Origin: Meconema thalassinum
Lineage: Eukaryota; Arthropoda; Insecta; Orthoptera; Tettigoniidae
Length of the DNA stretch: 64,000 nt
Assembly (NCBI GenBank): GCA_946902985.2
Contig: OX336390.1
Span: 527,948,861 to 528,012,860, forward strand
Direction of reading: 5' to 3'
The notes beneath the pieces were generated by a model. It made no database searches. It was not told the DNA's origin and worked only from the letters and a program-made list of their open reading frames with translations. The translations under genes and the position numbers were made by a program. Below, in pieces: positions 1 to 12,100 of this stretch (positions are counted from its first letter, which is position 1; each line of letters starts with the position of its first letter).

Positions 1-34
1 GAGCGTGGTAAGCGAGCGGCCTGTTAAATGATTG

Positions 35-226
35 AGCGGGCGTGGTGGCTCAGCGGTCTAGCTGTATGCCTCTCACCAAGGCGGTCCGGGTTCGATTCCC
101 GGTCAATGCATGTGAGATTTTCGAAGTGAAATGCCATGTCATGTGGTTCGGATTCCACGTAAAAAAGGAGGTCCCGTGGCTCATAATCTACAGATTAACG
201 GTCACGTTAAACTACAAGCTTCCTTT
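35..226 (+). mobile_element. tRNA-derived SINE, family A, with 13-bp target duplication
   Basis: The head (about 41-115) is tRNA-like, with a box-A-like TGGCTCAGCGGTCTAG and a box B GGTTCGATTCCCGG, as needed for RNA polymerase III. A roughly 110-bp unrelated tail follows. The insertion is bracketed by the perfect direct repeat TGTTAAATGATTG (22-34 and 227-239), the mark of LINE-assisted target-primed integration. Antisense relatives of the tail lie at 25793-25923 and 36699-36875, so this is a repeat family and not a functional tRNA gene. Confidence 0.85.
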
Positions 227-239
227 TGTTAAATGATTG

Positions 240-584
240 CGCTCGCCATTCTTAGCGTTTGCTGATTATAGCTAAAGACGTTTCATACATCTGCAGGCGT
301 TATAATTATATTGCTATTCCATAATAATAATAATAATAATACTATATAATGCTTATTCATAGTGTTTCTGTATTTGCACTTTTATTTCTTCTTATATCCT
401 AGTGTGGTATGCGTTGGTTTTATGTTGTTTCGCATCTTAAACATAAATAACTAACTTATACGCTAACTTCTTCTTCAAATTATTCCTTGAAATATAATTT
501 CTTATACTTAGACTTCGCCTCGATGCTCTTACTCCTCTGCTCTATAGTGTACATTTTGTGTAGATAGTAATACTGTAATTTACC
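240..584. other. AT-rich spacer with (AAT)n
   Basis: This is AT-rich sequence without a convincing ORF. It holds a short AAT-type microsatellite near 327-345. I see nothing else in it. Confidence 0.6.
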
Positions 585-593
585 TCCTTATAA

Positions 594-926
594 CAACACT
601 GAAAATCCACAGCCTGCTTCCAGTCTCCGACCGGGTCAGGAATGGAATGAATGAAGCCCCCATCTAGCGGCGAGGATATGAACTGTGCCGGCTGCCGAAG
701 CCTGACGCACTCCTCTGGGGCAATGATTAAATGAATGACAGATGAAATGAAATGATAGTGGAGAGTGTTGCTGGAATGAAATTGTGACAGGGAAACCCGG
801 AGTACCCAGAGAAAAACCTGTCTGCCTCCGTTTTGTCCAGCACAGATCTCACATGGAGTGACCGGGATTTGAACCACGGAACCAGCGGTGAGAGGCTGGC
901 GTGCTGCCGCCTAAGCCACGGAGGCT
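594..926 (-). mobile_element. tRNA-derived SINE, family B, antisense
   Basis: Read on the minus strand, 925 to about 861 is a tRNA-like head, with a box B that appears on the plus strand as GGGATTTGAACC. A body of about 270 bp follows. The direct repeat TCCTTATAA flanks it (585-593 and 927-935). The body segment around 795-830 (AAACCCGGAGTACCCAGAG and onward) resembles a module I associate with orthopteroid SINEs. The 111-residue antisense ORF at 542-877 is a shadow of this repeat. Confidence 0.75.
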
Positions 927-935
927 TCCTTATAA

Positions 936-1956
936 TAACAATAATGCTCCTAATAATGACAATCCTGATAATAATAATAACAATGTAGCAATGATAGCAA
1001 TAATCATAATATTAATGACAATTATAGTACGGTATGCTGTAAGAATAGTGATCCTGCCTTGTGTAGATGCTATATTGGAGCTGCAGTTCTTAAATGCTGC
1101 TATTGCTTATTGCTAATTTGGTATATATTTAAGTGGTGGCTCCTAGGTTCGAGTCTAGTTCGGTGTACCTCTGTATTCGCTGGATTACCTGCGTGCGTGT
1201 ATAATTTATGCTAATTTATGTTATAGAGTTCCCCGTATATTTGTATCGTGATAGGCTTTCCCAGTTTATAGGATATTGGGTAATTCTGCGGTTGTCCCTC
1301 TGTACTCCAGGAAAATGTGTACCCTTGTTTCTGATTGTGTTCCGGCCAGTATATTTTTCGAAAATTGCCGTGTTACGCTTAAGTGGTCTCAGTGTGTTTG
1401 ATAGCCCTTGTGTTGGCGGCATGTTCCCTGTGCTTGGGTGTGTATTTATCCCCTATTCTGTTTTTCTTATCCCTTATATTGTGGTCGAATCTGTGTGATA
1501 TTTCATGTTGTTTATATGTTCGGGCGTGGTGCACGCTTGTTATTTGTGGCTTATTGGAATTGTGCGTTTTCGTGTTGCCTATCGTTGGGCCTATTGTTGC
1601 CCCTTTATTGTTGCATTTATTGCTAGGGGTGTCAATAATGGAAGGATGGCTCGCGATGCTTCCTTACACTATTGAGCATGTCGCTTTGATGTGTGCAATT
1701 GTGTTTCTGCTGATTTCCCTGTGTATTTAGTTTTTCGCCCCCTGTATCGGTGGGTGGTTCCGTGGTTTCGCCTTTGCGCTCCGATGGTTTGAATTGCGTG
1801 AATCTGTTTGTGTTTGTATGTAGCCTTTTAAATTCATATTTGGCAGTGTGAAATATAGTATCTGCGTTATTGGATGTGCCCTTACTGTCCAGGGGTGGGT
1901 AGGGTTGTGGATTCCTAACTAAGTTGATCTATCAGGACTCCATATGCACGAGGTAC
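936..1956. other. Repeat-derived GT-rich DNA, left part of a split older region
   Basis: An AAT/AAC-rich stretch (936-1035) passes into TG-rich DNA. Its open frames (for example 1383-1730) lack any recognisable domain and read as hydrophobic translations of GT-rich sequence. The composition matches 13258-15350, so the two may be one older repeat split by the giant-LTR element. No gene is supported here. Confidence 0.45.
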
Positions 1957-4900
1957 TGTACCCGATACCTAGTTTAGGCTATCGGCTACGCCAGCAGACA
2001 TTAAGCCGTAGTTGAGGTTTTGGGAAGAGTTAGGAAAAGATAGCGCACCGATCGAGTGAAGAAGAATGTCAAGATGACGTAGGAGGTCTAGGATCAAGGA
2101 GGCACTGACATCTGTAAGAAGATGGAATTATGGATAGAGATGTGAAGCTTTATTGAGATATGTTTGGAATATGGTAATTAAACATCTTAGAAGAGGATAT
2201 ATAACATGCATTATATGTGGAAATAATTGTAAGGAAGTTAGATAACCCTTAAGTTATTTTATAACGGAATCGCCGAGACGATGAGGGTTCGAGACTATGA
2301 TCGTGACGCGAGAGCACAGTGGTGGGGGACTACACCACGTGTCTGCGCCAGGCAGATAAGTGAGAAGACAGTGCCAGCACATTCAGTGGAGCTCTGTCAG
2401 TCGAGCAAGTAGGGTCGAGCTCTATAGCGCAAGCCAGACGCACGGTGAAGGTCACGTAGCATACCGAAACTGTCACGGCAGAGTGTAGGCGACAGTTTCA
2501 ACATCGCCGAGCAGCGAACGCCAAGCAGGTCATTGATCCAGGGGGACTTGCCGAGCAAGCAATCACAGACGGCCGGGATATGTTAGAACTGCACTGCAAG
2601 TAGTTGGAGACTTTATTACAAGCTACATTTCAACGCAGTTTGAACATAGTTCTTTTGAACAACTTTATGACTATGCTTTTCTATAACGCATTCAAAGTTA
2701 CTTTAACAATTTCAAGCAAACGGAATGTCGTAAGCATAGGCACTGATGAACATTAGATCGTGCATTAATGAAATTTATTGCTTATGCAGTTTCATGAATT
2801 ACCAAATACAGACAACTACAGGGTGTTTCGTAAACTTGGACACTCTCATGTAAAATTTTATTTTACGAAAGTGAGACTTAGCAGTTGTTGGAGATTGATC
2901 TTTCAATACTCAAACTGAACATTTAATGGAACAGTGGCGTAACTTAGAAGAGGAGTAGGGGGTCCGCTGTTTCCATGAACATTTTCGAGAGGAGTTGGAC
3001 AATATCCGCTATGGGTAATCCGAAGTTCAACATGTCAGAGTAGACGCAGATAGAGACAAGATGGCACCGCAGAGCGATGGATTCGATTCCTGACGAGAGG
3101 AGTCCACCAGCTGATTCACTTGGGATTTCGAAGGCAATCGTCATTTCATGGATGGAATGATATTCACGCCGATCTTTCGAGAAATTCATTATGTAGGGAA
3201 AATCGACGATCTTGGAAATTTAATTACAGCTGATTATGAAAGGTACTGTAAGAGTTATAACTACCTGATACGATTATTTTCATGAATACTGGGCACACAT
3301 GTATATTTTTCTAATAGGAGTGATACGATTATTTAGACATGGTTTGACTTTATATACTTCGAATTTGCTGGAATATGGCATGACCATATGATATGGCAGG
3401 CATCATTATACGAAATTCTCACCATTGGTTGGCTTTATTAAGCAGATGTTTGGTCTTTTAGACATTTTTCCAGCTAGGATATTTTTCATAAATAGTTTTT
3501 TTTTGTGTAACGAGTATTTCGAACTCGTGATCTGTAATTGATTATCTAAAATTACTTCGTCAGTTCATTGCATACTAGCGAGTGTGTATTATTCATCAGT
3601 AGGGATTTTTTCCATTGGATTGTTTGGAGATATTAAGAAGTTATTCACTTTAGTGAATGAACATCGCTTTTATATGACAACTAGAAACTTGTTGATTCCT
3701 ATCTGGTACATTCACTCATATAGTCTACAAGATGGGGTCTTTCGTATTTATACGATTGTATGGTGGTACTCATCTTACCCATCGTTCAGGGCAATATCAT
3801 CCAAGTCGACGGGGCGAGGTCTTTCGTATTTATACGACTGTACGGTGGTTACACATCTTACTCGCCATTGAGGGACTCATTTTTATCATCCGAGTGTACA
3901 CGAGATTGTAAGTGAATCAAACAAGGAACTACTAGTCACATATCAGTCGAAATTTTGTTAAATAAAGTAACGATAAATGTCATCAGGATTGCATTTAGTA
4001 ATTCTTGTTTGCCAATCCAATATTTTGTTGCTATACTCTTTTGAGAGTAATTTCAGTTTAACAGCTGTTACAGCTGATGCTTTTGATGAGTTTTATAATT
4101 GTGTTTGATACCTTTGAGAAGGATTTAAAGTAATTGAATCTTGTAAGATGAATCATTAATGGTCAAGATTTATTTTAAGGCAGATCAGTATTGCAGATTT
4201 TGATATGAGAGATTATAGCACATTGGTGTTTTTTCTGCGATGTGAGTTATGAAAATTGTAAGAGAATTTATGCTATTTGAAAGCAGATTTTAAATTACTG
4301 AGGTAAATTATTTTTCCAATTGTTTAAGAAGTTGTCTAGATGTGATCAGATTAATTACAGTTATTGGAGATTGTGTGCGTTGATAATTTGAAGCCAGTTA
4401 TATATTTTTTGTAGATCATGCAACATGGTTAAGTGGAGTTTGTGGTAGGCATTTTGTGGAAGTTGCCATGTGATAGTTGCAACGTTGCTAATGTATTTTG
4501 AAGCAGACATGAGGTCGTCGTACCCAGTCTAGTGTAATTGTTGAGATTCATGCTGTATGTGCTGAATATTTATGGAGTTTGTGGAATAATTGCTGTATTC
4601 AAATGTGATATTTGAAGTATTGAGGAAATATAATGTAGTTGTGGATAGTTAGATCCAACGTGATGTCGTGGAGGCAATAATATTTTTTGGCATGAAAATT
4701 AAATACGAGATATAACTTGGAAGTGGTAAAACTGTAAGACAACGTTCTATAAACCATATTAAACAATTTGTTAGGAAATTAAACAAATAAATAAAGTTGA
4801 TAATACAAGATTTTCTGAAAATAATAATTAACGAAATAATAATCAGAGATTTAAGCATATTAACGATCTGACCTAATGAAATAAAAATCAGAATGACTAG

Positions 4901-6082
4901 ATGAAATAATGAAAAACTAAATAACCAGAAGATTGAAATTTAAATAATTTGATAAATTAAATTTTGGAATAAATCAATGAATTAAATAAATGGATGAATT
5001 AAAGATTGAATAAATAAACTGATTTAAATAAATTAATAGACGATTGTAATGATGATGAATAACTGAATTAGAAGGAGATAATTAACTAAAGAAGCTGATG
5101 ATTAATGAATTTATATGGAATTAAATAAATTTAATTGAGAGATAATTTGAAGGAATTGCAACTTGAGTTGAGAATTTAAATGATGTAATGGTGATGAATT
5201 AATGATTCTGACAGGAATATGTAGAATTTTGAAGTGAGAATTAATGTGAGAAATGTTTAATTTTGATGATGACGATAACGATGACCAATGAGCCATGAAT
5301 TTTCTGTAATTCACAGATAAGTAATTGTGAATGACAATGTAAATAGTGTAAATTAATTATTCGATGTTTAGGAGCATTTGACTAACATGTTCAACGTTTA
5401 AATTATGTCATGCAAGCCATAAAATACTTGATATTTAATATATGTGATTATAATATGTGTATGTTTAGACAGATTAATATTTTTTTAAAATCCACATTGA
5501 TGATGTTAAATTAAAGAGAAATTAGGTCTCAGGTTTCACAAATGTCAGTGACGAAAGGCATAGTGCTACAGTGATCCTGAGAACCCAAGAGAACTTTAGA
5601 GATTTTTCTTGTTATGTGGATGAAATAATTTTGGATTAGAAAAGAGATGGTTCGATTTTTGGACAATGACAATTTAACGTTGGCATTCGACCATACTCTC
5701 AGGTAGGAGTTATATTTAAAATGTCTGTCTGACTATCTAAGTGAAATAAATTTGTTTTTATCTTAGTTGTGATCTGATGATGGTGTGATGTTCCTTTTTC
5801 TTTCCTTGTTTTGAGTAAGGCTTAACCGGAAAGGAAGTGGTTTGCTAGGAATTCAGTTGATGGCGCCCATTTATATTTGCATTATTTCTATTAAACTTAA
5901 TCCCGTAACGACCCTAGAGATACTTTGTCTCGTGATACCCACTGCTTTTTCGATAACTCAGCTGAATTTCCGACACATTCCTTATTTGACTAGAGGTTCA
6001 TTTAACTCCGCTCTGTCCCGGAACTCCAGGAATGCGATGTTATAGCAGATGGGTCATCGCATCCCCAGGACGAACGGGTACA
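1957..6082 (+). repeat. 5' LTR of giant-LTR element (4126 bp)
   Basis: The boundaries follow from alignment to 9130-13257 and from the TG...CA ends. A TATA-like TATATTTAAA (5711-5720) and an AATAAA (5745-5750) lie in the 3' part, a plausible promoter and poly(A) arrangement. The block at about 4640-5350 is very AT-rich and poor in C. ORFs of 62-95 codons recur in both LTRs, but this follows from LTR identity and none shows a domain. I could not recognise a primer-binding site at 6083 onward. Confidence 0.9.
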
Positions 6083-6387
6083 GAGAGAGAGGGAGAATTG
6101 GCTTTATCCAACTAGTGGGGCTTCGATTTTGTTTATTCTATGGAATCACATCAGATTTAGATTACTGAGAGATTGATCTCAAGTTCATTTAAGTGTGATA
6201 CAAAATTTATTAAACTTAGTCAGACAATGTACTTGTGTGCCCATTCCAGTGTTCATGTTAATCGTATTAGTAATATCATGTTAGCTATAAGACATTTTTC
6301 CTATACCCAAGTGAATGCAGGAATTGAGACATTGTGATGTGTTGTTGTCTAACGTCTCTATATAAAACGTATATTGAAAATATAATT

Positions 6388-8997
6388 ATGTTGCCAGAAG
6401 ATTTAGCTAAGGTGTTAGGAGAGTTACAGACGGGTATGTCTGGTATTGCAGAAACTATTTCTAAAATGGAAACGGAAGTTAAAGAACAAATTAATAATTC
6501 AGAAGCTAGATTAGAAGCTAGATGTAAAGAGAATGTGCAAGCATTACAAACTAGTACTGAAGAAAATTTAAAATTATTACAGTCAAATAGTGAAGACAAT
6601 TTTAAGTCCTTAGAAGAAAGATTACAGTCAACTAGTGAAGATAATTTAAAATCATTAGAGACTAGGCTACAGTCAAATAGTGAAGCTAACTTGAAGGACA
6701 ATTTTAAATCATTAGAAGAAAGGTTACAGTCAACTAGTGAAGAAAATTTAAAATTATTACAGTCAAATAGTAAAGATGAGTTGAAGTCATTAGAAACTAG
6801 ATTACAGACTAGTACTGAAAGTCATTTAAAAGCTAGTGAAGCTAACTTTAAATTATTGGAAGAGAAATTACAGGCTCGTAGTGAAGAAACTAACACTGAA
6901 TTAGAAAACAAGTTAACTAGATTAGAGAATAGCTTAACTTTAAAGAATAATGAGATGCTGAAGACTTTACAATTAGACATAATTGCAGTAAATATGAAAG
7001 GGGAGGAAAATGTTCAAATATTAAGAAAAAATATTATTGAATTAGAAAGTAGAGGAGAAGAAAATATTTTTACTTTAAGAACAGACGTTATGTCCATACA
7101 GAAAGACATTAAATCAGATGTATCGAAGTTGAGATTCGACATCGATGGTTTAGTGGCAGATGTAGGCAAAATTCAAGAGTGGTCTACCGAAGTATCTTTC
7201 GAGACTAAAATCAAAGGTCTAGAAACGAATCTAGGTAATGAGATTAAAGATTTAAAGACAGTAATTGGGACCATTAAAGAGGAAGTCTTAGGAGAGGTTA
7301 ATTCTAATTTAAAATCATTAGAAAATCAATTGCAGAAAGATATTAGAAAGATGGATGACGATATAGAGCAAAAGGTTAATGAAAACTTAGCTCTATTCAA
7401 AAATAGAGTCGGTGCAATTGTGGAAGAACGGTATAGTGAGGTCGATGCCGAAGCAAAAGAGAAACGTGAAGGGTTAGATGAAAAATTAATCGCAGGTATG
7501 GCAAACTTAGAAGCGAGGTTTACGGAGAACAAGGAAGCGATGAAGATAGATTCAACTCTATTTAGAACAGATGTTGATCTATTAAAGGAACAAGTCGCGT
7601 CAGTAAAGAACACGTGCGAAGGCAAAATTGACAAGTTAAAAAACGATTTAGACGAGAGTAACAAAACGCAGAATGTTACGTCGCTAGATGAGTTGAAGAC
7701 TCAGGTCAAGAAATTAGCAGAAGACAGGATAACTAGACTAGAATCCATGTTTAACAGTTTCACCAGTCAGAATATAACATCAGGGGAAACATTGATAAAT
7801 CAGACAGCGATAGACCGCAGTATGACTAATCAAGAAGCAAGCATGGGAGAAGACCGTCAAATGCAACCGAATGTGACATTCGAAAGGGCCAGTTCAACCC
7901 CTCAGGATAATCCAAGTTCGAATAGGAGTACGTTGGGTCCAAGCGAACGATACTCAGGTCCAGTCACCATTATTAGGAACCTGGATGACAAGCCGAGAAA
8001 GTTTTCGGGAAATACAGGAGTCACACCAGTCGAATTTCTGCGAGCTATTCGAGACTACATGGCGGAACATAGGGTAGCCAAAGAAAGAGAGCTAAGGATA
8101 GTCGAACGCGCCTTAGATGGGTCTGCGCTTACTTGGTTTAGAGCGTTCAGAAGCAATTTTGCGAACATGGAGCAATTTGCCATAGCTTTCTTGAGGAGAT
8201 TTTGGAGTGCCGAGGATCAACTTAACGTAAGAGCGGAAATGTACTCAAAGCGCTATTCTACGTCACATCCGACGCATTATGCCAATTATTTCACGTCACA
8301 GCTGGCTAAATTACAGTTTCTGATTCCTCCATTGCCAGAAGAAGAGCTTTTGCAAGCTATAGCGAGACAGTTACCAATTGAGGTACAGCGATCACTAATA
8401 GCGTCGGGAGCCAATACACTTGAGCATTATGACGACATTTTACGGCGATTGGACTATACAAGCGCACAAGTTACGCCTAGAAATACCAGAAACGACAATA
8501 GAAACACGCAAGAAGTGAATGCGGTAGTCGTAGACAATGCAGCTCAAACGGACAGAAGAGATTCCTGGGAAAACCGACGGAACGAAGGGAATCGAGGAAA
8601 CATCCGTAACGCTCGAGGAAATGATCGATATAGAGGACCATATGAGAGGCCATACGATCAAGAAGCAAGAGATAGCCGATATAGGAATTATAACCAGAAT
8701 TCCAGATATCAAGACAGGAATCGATATAACAATAGATATCGGGGCAGAAATAATTGGAGCCAAGATCAACAGTATAATGGGAACGACAGGCAGGATGGCC
8801 GAAGAAACGATCCTAACGACAGACGAGATAATCGTGGATATGAGAGGTCGAGGCAAGAAGATAGACAGCCTAGTGCACCACCCGAGGAGACAGTGAGAGA
8901 TGTCAATCGAGCAAGCACGAGTGGCGAAGGAAGAAATAAACGTCAGAATAATACGGAATCAAGATGCCAATCATTGGAAGTCAATCATCATTATTGA
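6388..8997 (+). CDS. Gag-like coiled-coil protein of giant-LTR element
   Basis: This is a structural protein expected to form the particle that packages element RNA. The frame is open from 6334; I prefer the ATG at 6388 (MLPEDLAK, about 869 residues) because the preceding 18 codons are Cys-rich and unlike the rest. Residues 1 to about 470 are charged heptad-type coiled coil, with imperfect internal repeats of the type LQSTSEDNLKSLETR (DNA about 6540-6860). Residues about 540-690 form a retrotransposon Gag core, with motifs such as EFLRAIRDYM and ALTWFRAF. The tail is rich in Arg, Asn and Gln and probably binds RNA; no CCHC knuckle is present. No pol gene follows: 8998-9129 is non-coding up to the LTR. 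The frame is intact over 2.6 kb, consistent with recent function. Confidence 0.85.
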   Translation: MLPEDLAKVLGELQTGMSGIAETISKMETEVKEQINNSEARLEARCKENVQALQTSTEENLKLLQSNSEDNFKSLEERLQSTSEDNLKSLETRLQSNSEANLKDNFKSLEERLQSTSEENLKLLQSNSKDELKSLETRLQTSTESHLKASEANFKLLEEKLQARSEETNTELENKLTRLENSLTLKNNEMLKTLQLDIIAVNMKGEENVQILRKNIIELESRGEENIFTLRTDVMSIQKDIKSDVSKLRFDIDGLVADVGKIQEWSTEVSFETKIKGLETNLGNEIKDLKTVIGTIKEEVLGEVNSNLKSLENQLQKDIRKMDDDIEQKVNENLALFKNRVGAIVEERYSEVDAEAKEKREGLDEKLIAGMANLEARFTENKEAMKIDSTLFRTDVDLLKEQVASVKNTCEGKIDKLKNDLDESNKTQNVTSLDELKTQVKKLAEDRITRLESMFNSFTSQNITSGETLINQTAIDRSMTNQEASMGEDRQMQPNVTFERASSTPQDNPSSNRSTLGPSERYSGPVTIIRNLDDKPRKFSGNTGVTPVEFLRAIRDYMAEHRVAKERELRIVERALDGSALTWFRAFRSNFANMEQFAIAFLRRFWSAEDQLNVRAEMYSKRYSTSHPTHYANYFTSQLAKLQFLIPPLPEEELLQAIARQLPIEVQRSLIASGANTLEHYDDILRRLDYTSAQVTPRNTRNDNRNTQEVNAVVVDNAAQTDRRDSWENRRNEGNRGNIRNARGNDRYRGPYERPYDQEARDSRYRNYNQNSRYQDRNRYNNRYRGRNNWSQDQQYNGNDRQDGRRNDPNDRRDNRGYERSRQEDRQPSAPPEETVRDVNRASTSGEGRNKRQNNTESRCQSLEVNHHY

Positions 8998-9104
8998 GAG
9001 TCAGAAAGAACCATCATGCTGAGTAAGGAAATTGTAGAGCTATCGTGTACATGTATTATATATAGAATGCCTGAGAGTGTATTTTTTTTCTCAATCCTGA
9101 TAAA

Positions 9105-9129
9105 AAAAAAAGGAGATGTACGGGAGAGA
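9105..9129 (+). other. Polypurine tract of giant-LTR element
   Basis: An A-rich run is followed by GGAGATGTACGGGAGAGA directly against the 3' LTR. This is the expected site and composition for the plus-strand primer. Confidence 0.6.
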
Positions 9130-12100
9130 TGTACCCGATACCTAGTTTAGGCTATCGGCTACGCCAGCAGACATTAAGCCGTAGTTGAGGTTTTGGGAAG
9201 AGTTAGGAAAAGATAGCGCACCGATCGAGTGAAGAAGAATGTCAAGATGACGTAGGAGGTCTAGGATCAAGGAGGCACTGACATCTGTATGAAGATGGAA
9301 TTATGGATAGAGATGTGAAGCTTTATTGAGATATGTTTGGAATATGGTAATTAAACATCTTAGAAGAGGATATATAACATGCATTATATGTGGAAATAAT
9401 TGTAAGGAAGTTAGATAACCCTTAAGTTATTTTATAACGGAATCGCCGAGACGATGAGGGTTCGAGACTATGATCGTGACGCGAGAGCACAGTGGTGGGG
9501 GACTACACCACGTGTCTGCGCCAGGCAGATAAGTGAGAAGACAGTGCCAGCACATTCAGTGGAGCTCTGTCAGTCGAGCAAGTAGGGTCGAGCTCTATAG
9601 CGCAAGCCAGACGCACGGTGAAGGTCACGTAGCATACCGAAACTGTCACGGCAGAGTGTAGGCGACAGTTTCAACATCGCCGAGCAGCGAACGCCAAGCA
9701 GGTCATTGATCCAGGGGGACTTGCCGAGCAAGCAATCACAGACGGCCGGGATATGTTAGAACAGCACTGCAAGTAGTTGAAGACTTTATTACAAGCTACA
9801 TTTCAACGCAGTTTGAACATAGTTCTTTTGAACAACTTTATGACTATGCTTTTCTATAACGCATTCAAAGTTACTTTAACAATTTCAAGCAAACGGAATG
9901 TCGTAAGCATAGGCACTGATGAACATTAGATCGTGCATTAATGAAATTAATTGCTTATGCAGTTACATGAATTACCAAATACAGACAACTACAGGGTGTT
10001 TCGTAAACTTGGACACTCTCATGTAAAATTTTATTTTACGAAAGTGAGACTTAGCAGTTGTTGGAGATTGATCTTTCAATACTCAAACTGAACATTTAAT
10101 GGAACAGTGGCGTAACTTAGAAGAGGAGTAGGGGGTCCGCTGTTTCCATGAACATTTTCGAGAGGAGTTGGACAATATCCGCTATGGGTAATCCGAAGTT
10201 CAACATGTCAGAGTAGACGCAGATAGAGACAAGATGGCACCGCAGAGCGATGGATTCGATTCCTGACGAGAGGAGTCCACCAGCTGATTCACTTGGGATT
10301 TCGAAGGCAATCGTCATTTCATGGATGGAATGATATTCACGCCGATCTTTCGAGAAATTCATTATGTAGGGAAAATCGACGATCTTGGAAATTTAATTAC
10401 AGCTGATTATGAAAGGTACTGTAAGAGTTATAACTACCTGATACGATTATTTTCATGAATACTGGGCACACATGTATATTTTTCTAATAGGAGTGATACG
10501 ATTATTTAGACATGGTTTGACTTTATATACTTCGAATTTGCTAGAATATGGCATGACCATATGATATGGCAGGCATCATTATACGAAATTCTCACCATTG
10601 GTTGGCTTTATTAAGCAGATGTTTGGTCTTTTAGACATTTTTCCAGCTAGGATATTTTTCATAAATAGTTTTTTTTTGTGTAACGAGTATTTCGAACTCG
10701 TGATCTGCAATTGATTATCTAAAATTACTTCGTCAGTTCATTGCATACTAGCGAGTGTGTATTATTCATCAGTAGGGATTCTTTTCCATTGGATTGTTTG
10801 GAGATATTAAGAAGTTATTCACTTTAGTGAATGAACATCGCTTTTATATGACAACTAGAAACTTGTTGATTCCTATCTGGTACATTCACTCATATAGTCT
10901 ACGAGATGGGGTCTTTCGTATTTATACGATTGTATGGTGGTACTCATCTTACCCATCGTTCAGGGCAATATCATCCAAGTCGACGGGGCGAGGTTTTTCG
11001 TATTTATACGACTGTACGGTGGTTACACTTCTTACTCGCCATTGAGGGACTCATTTTTATCATCCGAGTGTACACGAGATTGTAAGTGAATCAAACAAGG
11101 AACTACTAGTCACATATCTGTCGAAATTTTGTTAAATAAAGTAACGATAAATGTCATCAGGATTGCATTTAGTAATTCTTGTTTGCCAATCCAATATTTT
11201 GTTGCTATACTCTTTTGAGAGTAATTTCAGTTTAACAGCTGTTACAGCTGATGCTTTTGATGAGTTTTATAATTGTGTTTGATACCTTTGAGAAGGATTT
11301 AAAGTAATTGAATCTTGTAAGATGAATCATTAATGGTCAAGATTTATTTTAAGGCAGATCAGTATTGCAGATTTTGATATGAGAGATTATAGCACATTGG
11401 TGTTTTTTCTGCGATGTGAGTTATGAAAATTGTAAGAGAATTTATGCTATTTGAAAGCAGATTTTAAATTACTGAGGTAAATTATTTTTCCAATTGTTTA
11501 AGAAGTTGTCTAGATGTGATCAGATTAATTACAGTTATTGGAGATTGTGTGCGTTGATAATTTGAAGCCAGTTATATATTTTTTGTAGATCATGCAACAT
11601 GGTTAAGTGGAGTTTGTGGTAGGCATTTTGTGGAAGTTGCCATGTGATAGTTGCAACGTTGCTAATGTATTTTGAAGCAGACATGAGGTCGTCGTACCCA
11701 GTCTAGCGTAATTGTTGAGATTCATGCTGTATGTGCTGAATATTTATGGAGTTTGTGGAATAATTGTTGTATTCAAATGTGATATTTGAAGTATTGAGGA
11801 AATATAATGTAGTTGTGGATAGTTAGATCCAACGTGATGTCGTGGAGGCAATAATATTTTTTGGCATGAAAATTAAATACGAGATATAACTTGGAAGTGG
11901 TAAAACTGTAAGACAACGTTCTATAAACCATATTAAACAATTTGTTAGGAAATTAAACAAATAAATAAAGTTGATAATACAAGATTTTCTGAAAATAATA
12001 ATTAACGAAATAATAATCAGAGATTTAAGCATATTAACGATCTGACCTAATGAAATAAAAATCAGAATGACTAGATGAAATAATGAAAAACTAAATAACC

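Noticed and set aside
42..236. Functional tRNA gene at the left edge
   Set aside because: Box A and B are present but the acceptor stem does not close, an unrelated tail follows, and a 13-bp target duplication brackets it; it is a SINE.
2944..5314. ORFs of 67-95 codons shared by both giant LTRs
   Set aside because: Their conservation follows from LTR identity; they lie on both strands, overlap low-complexity DNA and show no domain.
5850..5875. Primer-site-like GGCGCCCAT as the true LTR end
   Set aside because: The direct-repeat ends, TG...CA and the GTAC duplication place the LTR end at 6082; the motif is inside both LTRs.
6285..8856. Antisense and alternate-frame ORFs across the Gag gene
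   Set aside because: They are shadows of the 869-codon Gag frame and encode biased Ser/Leu/Ile translations of it.
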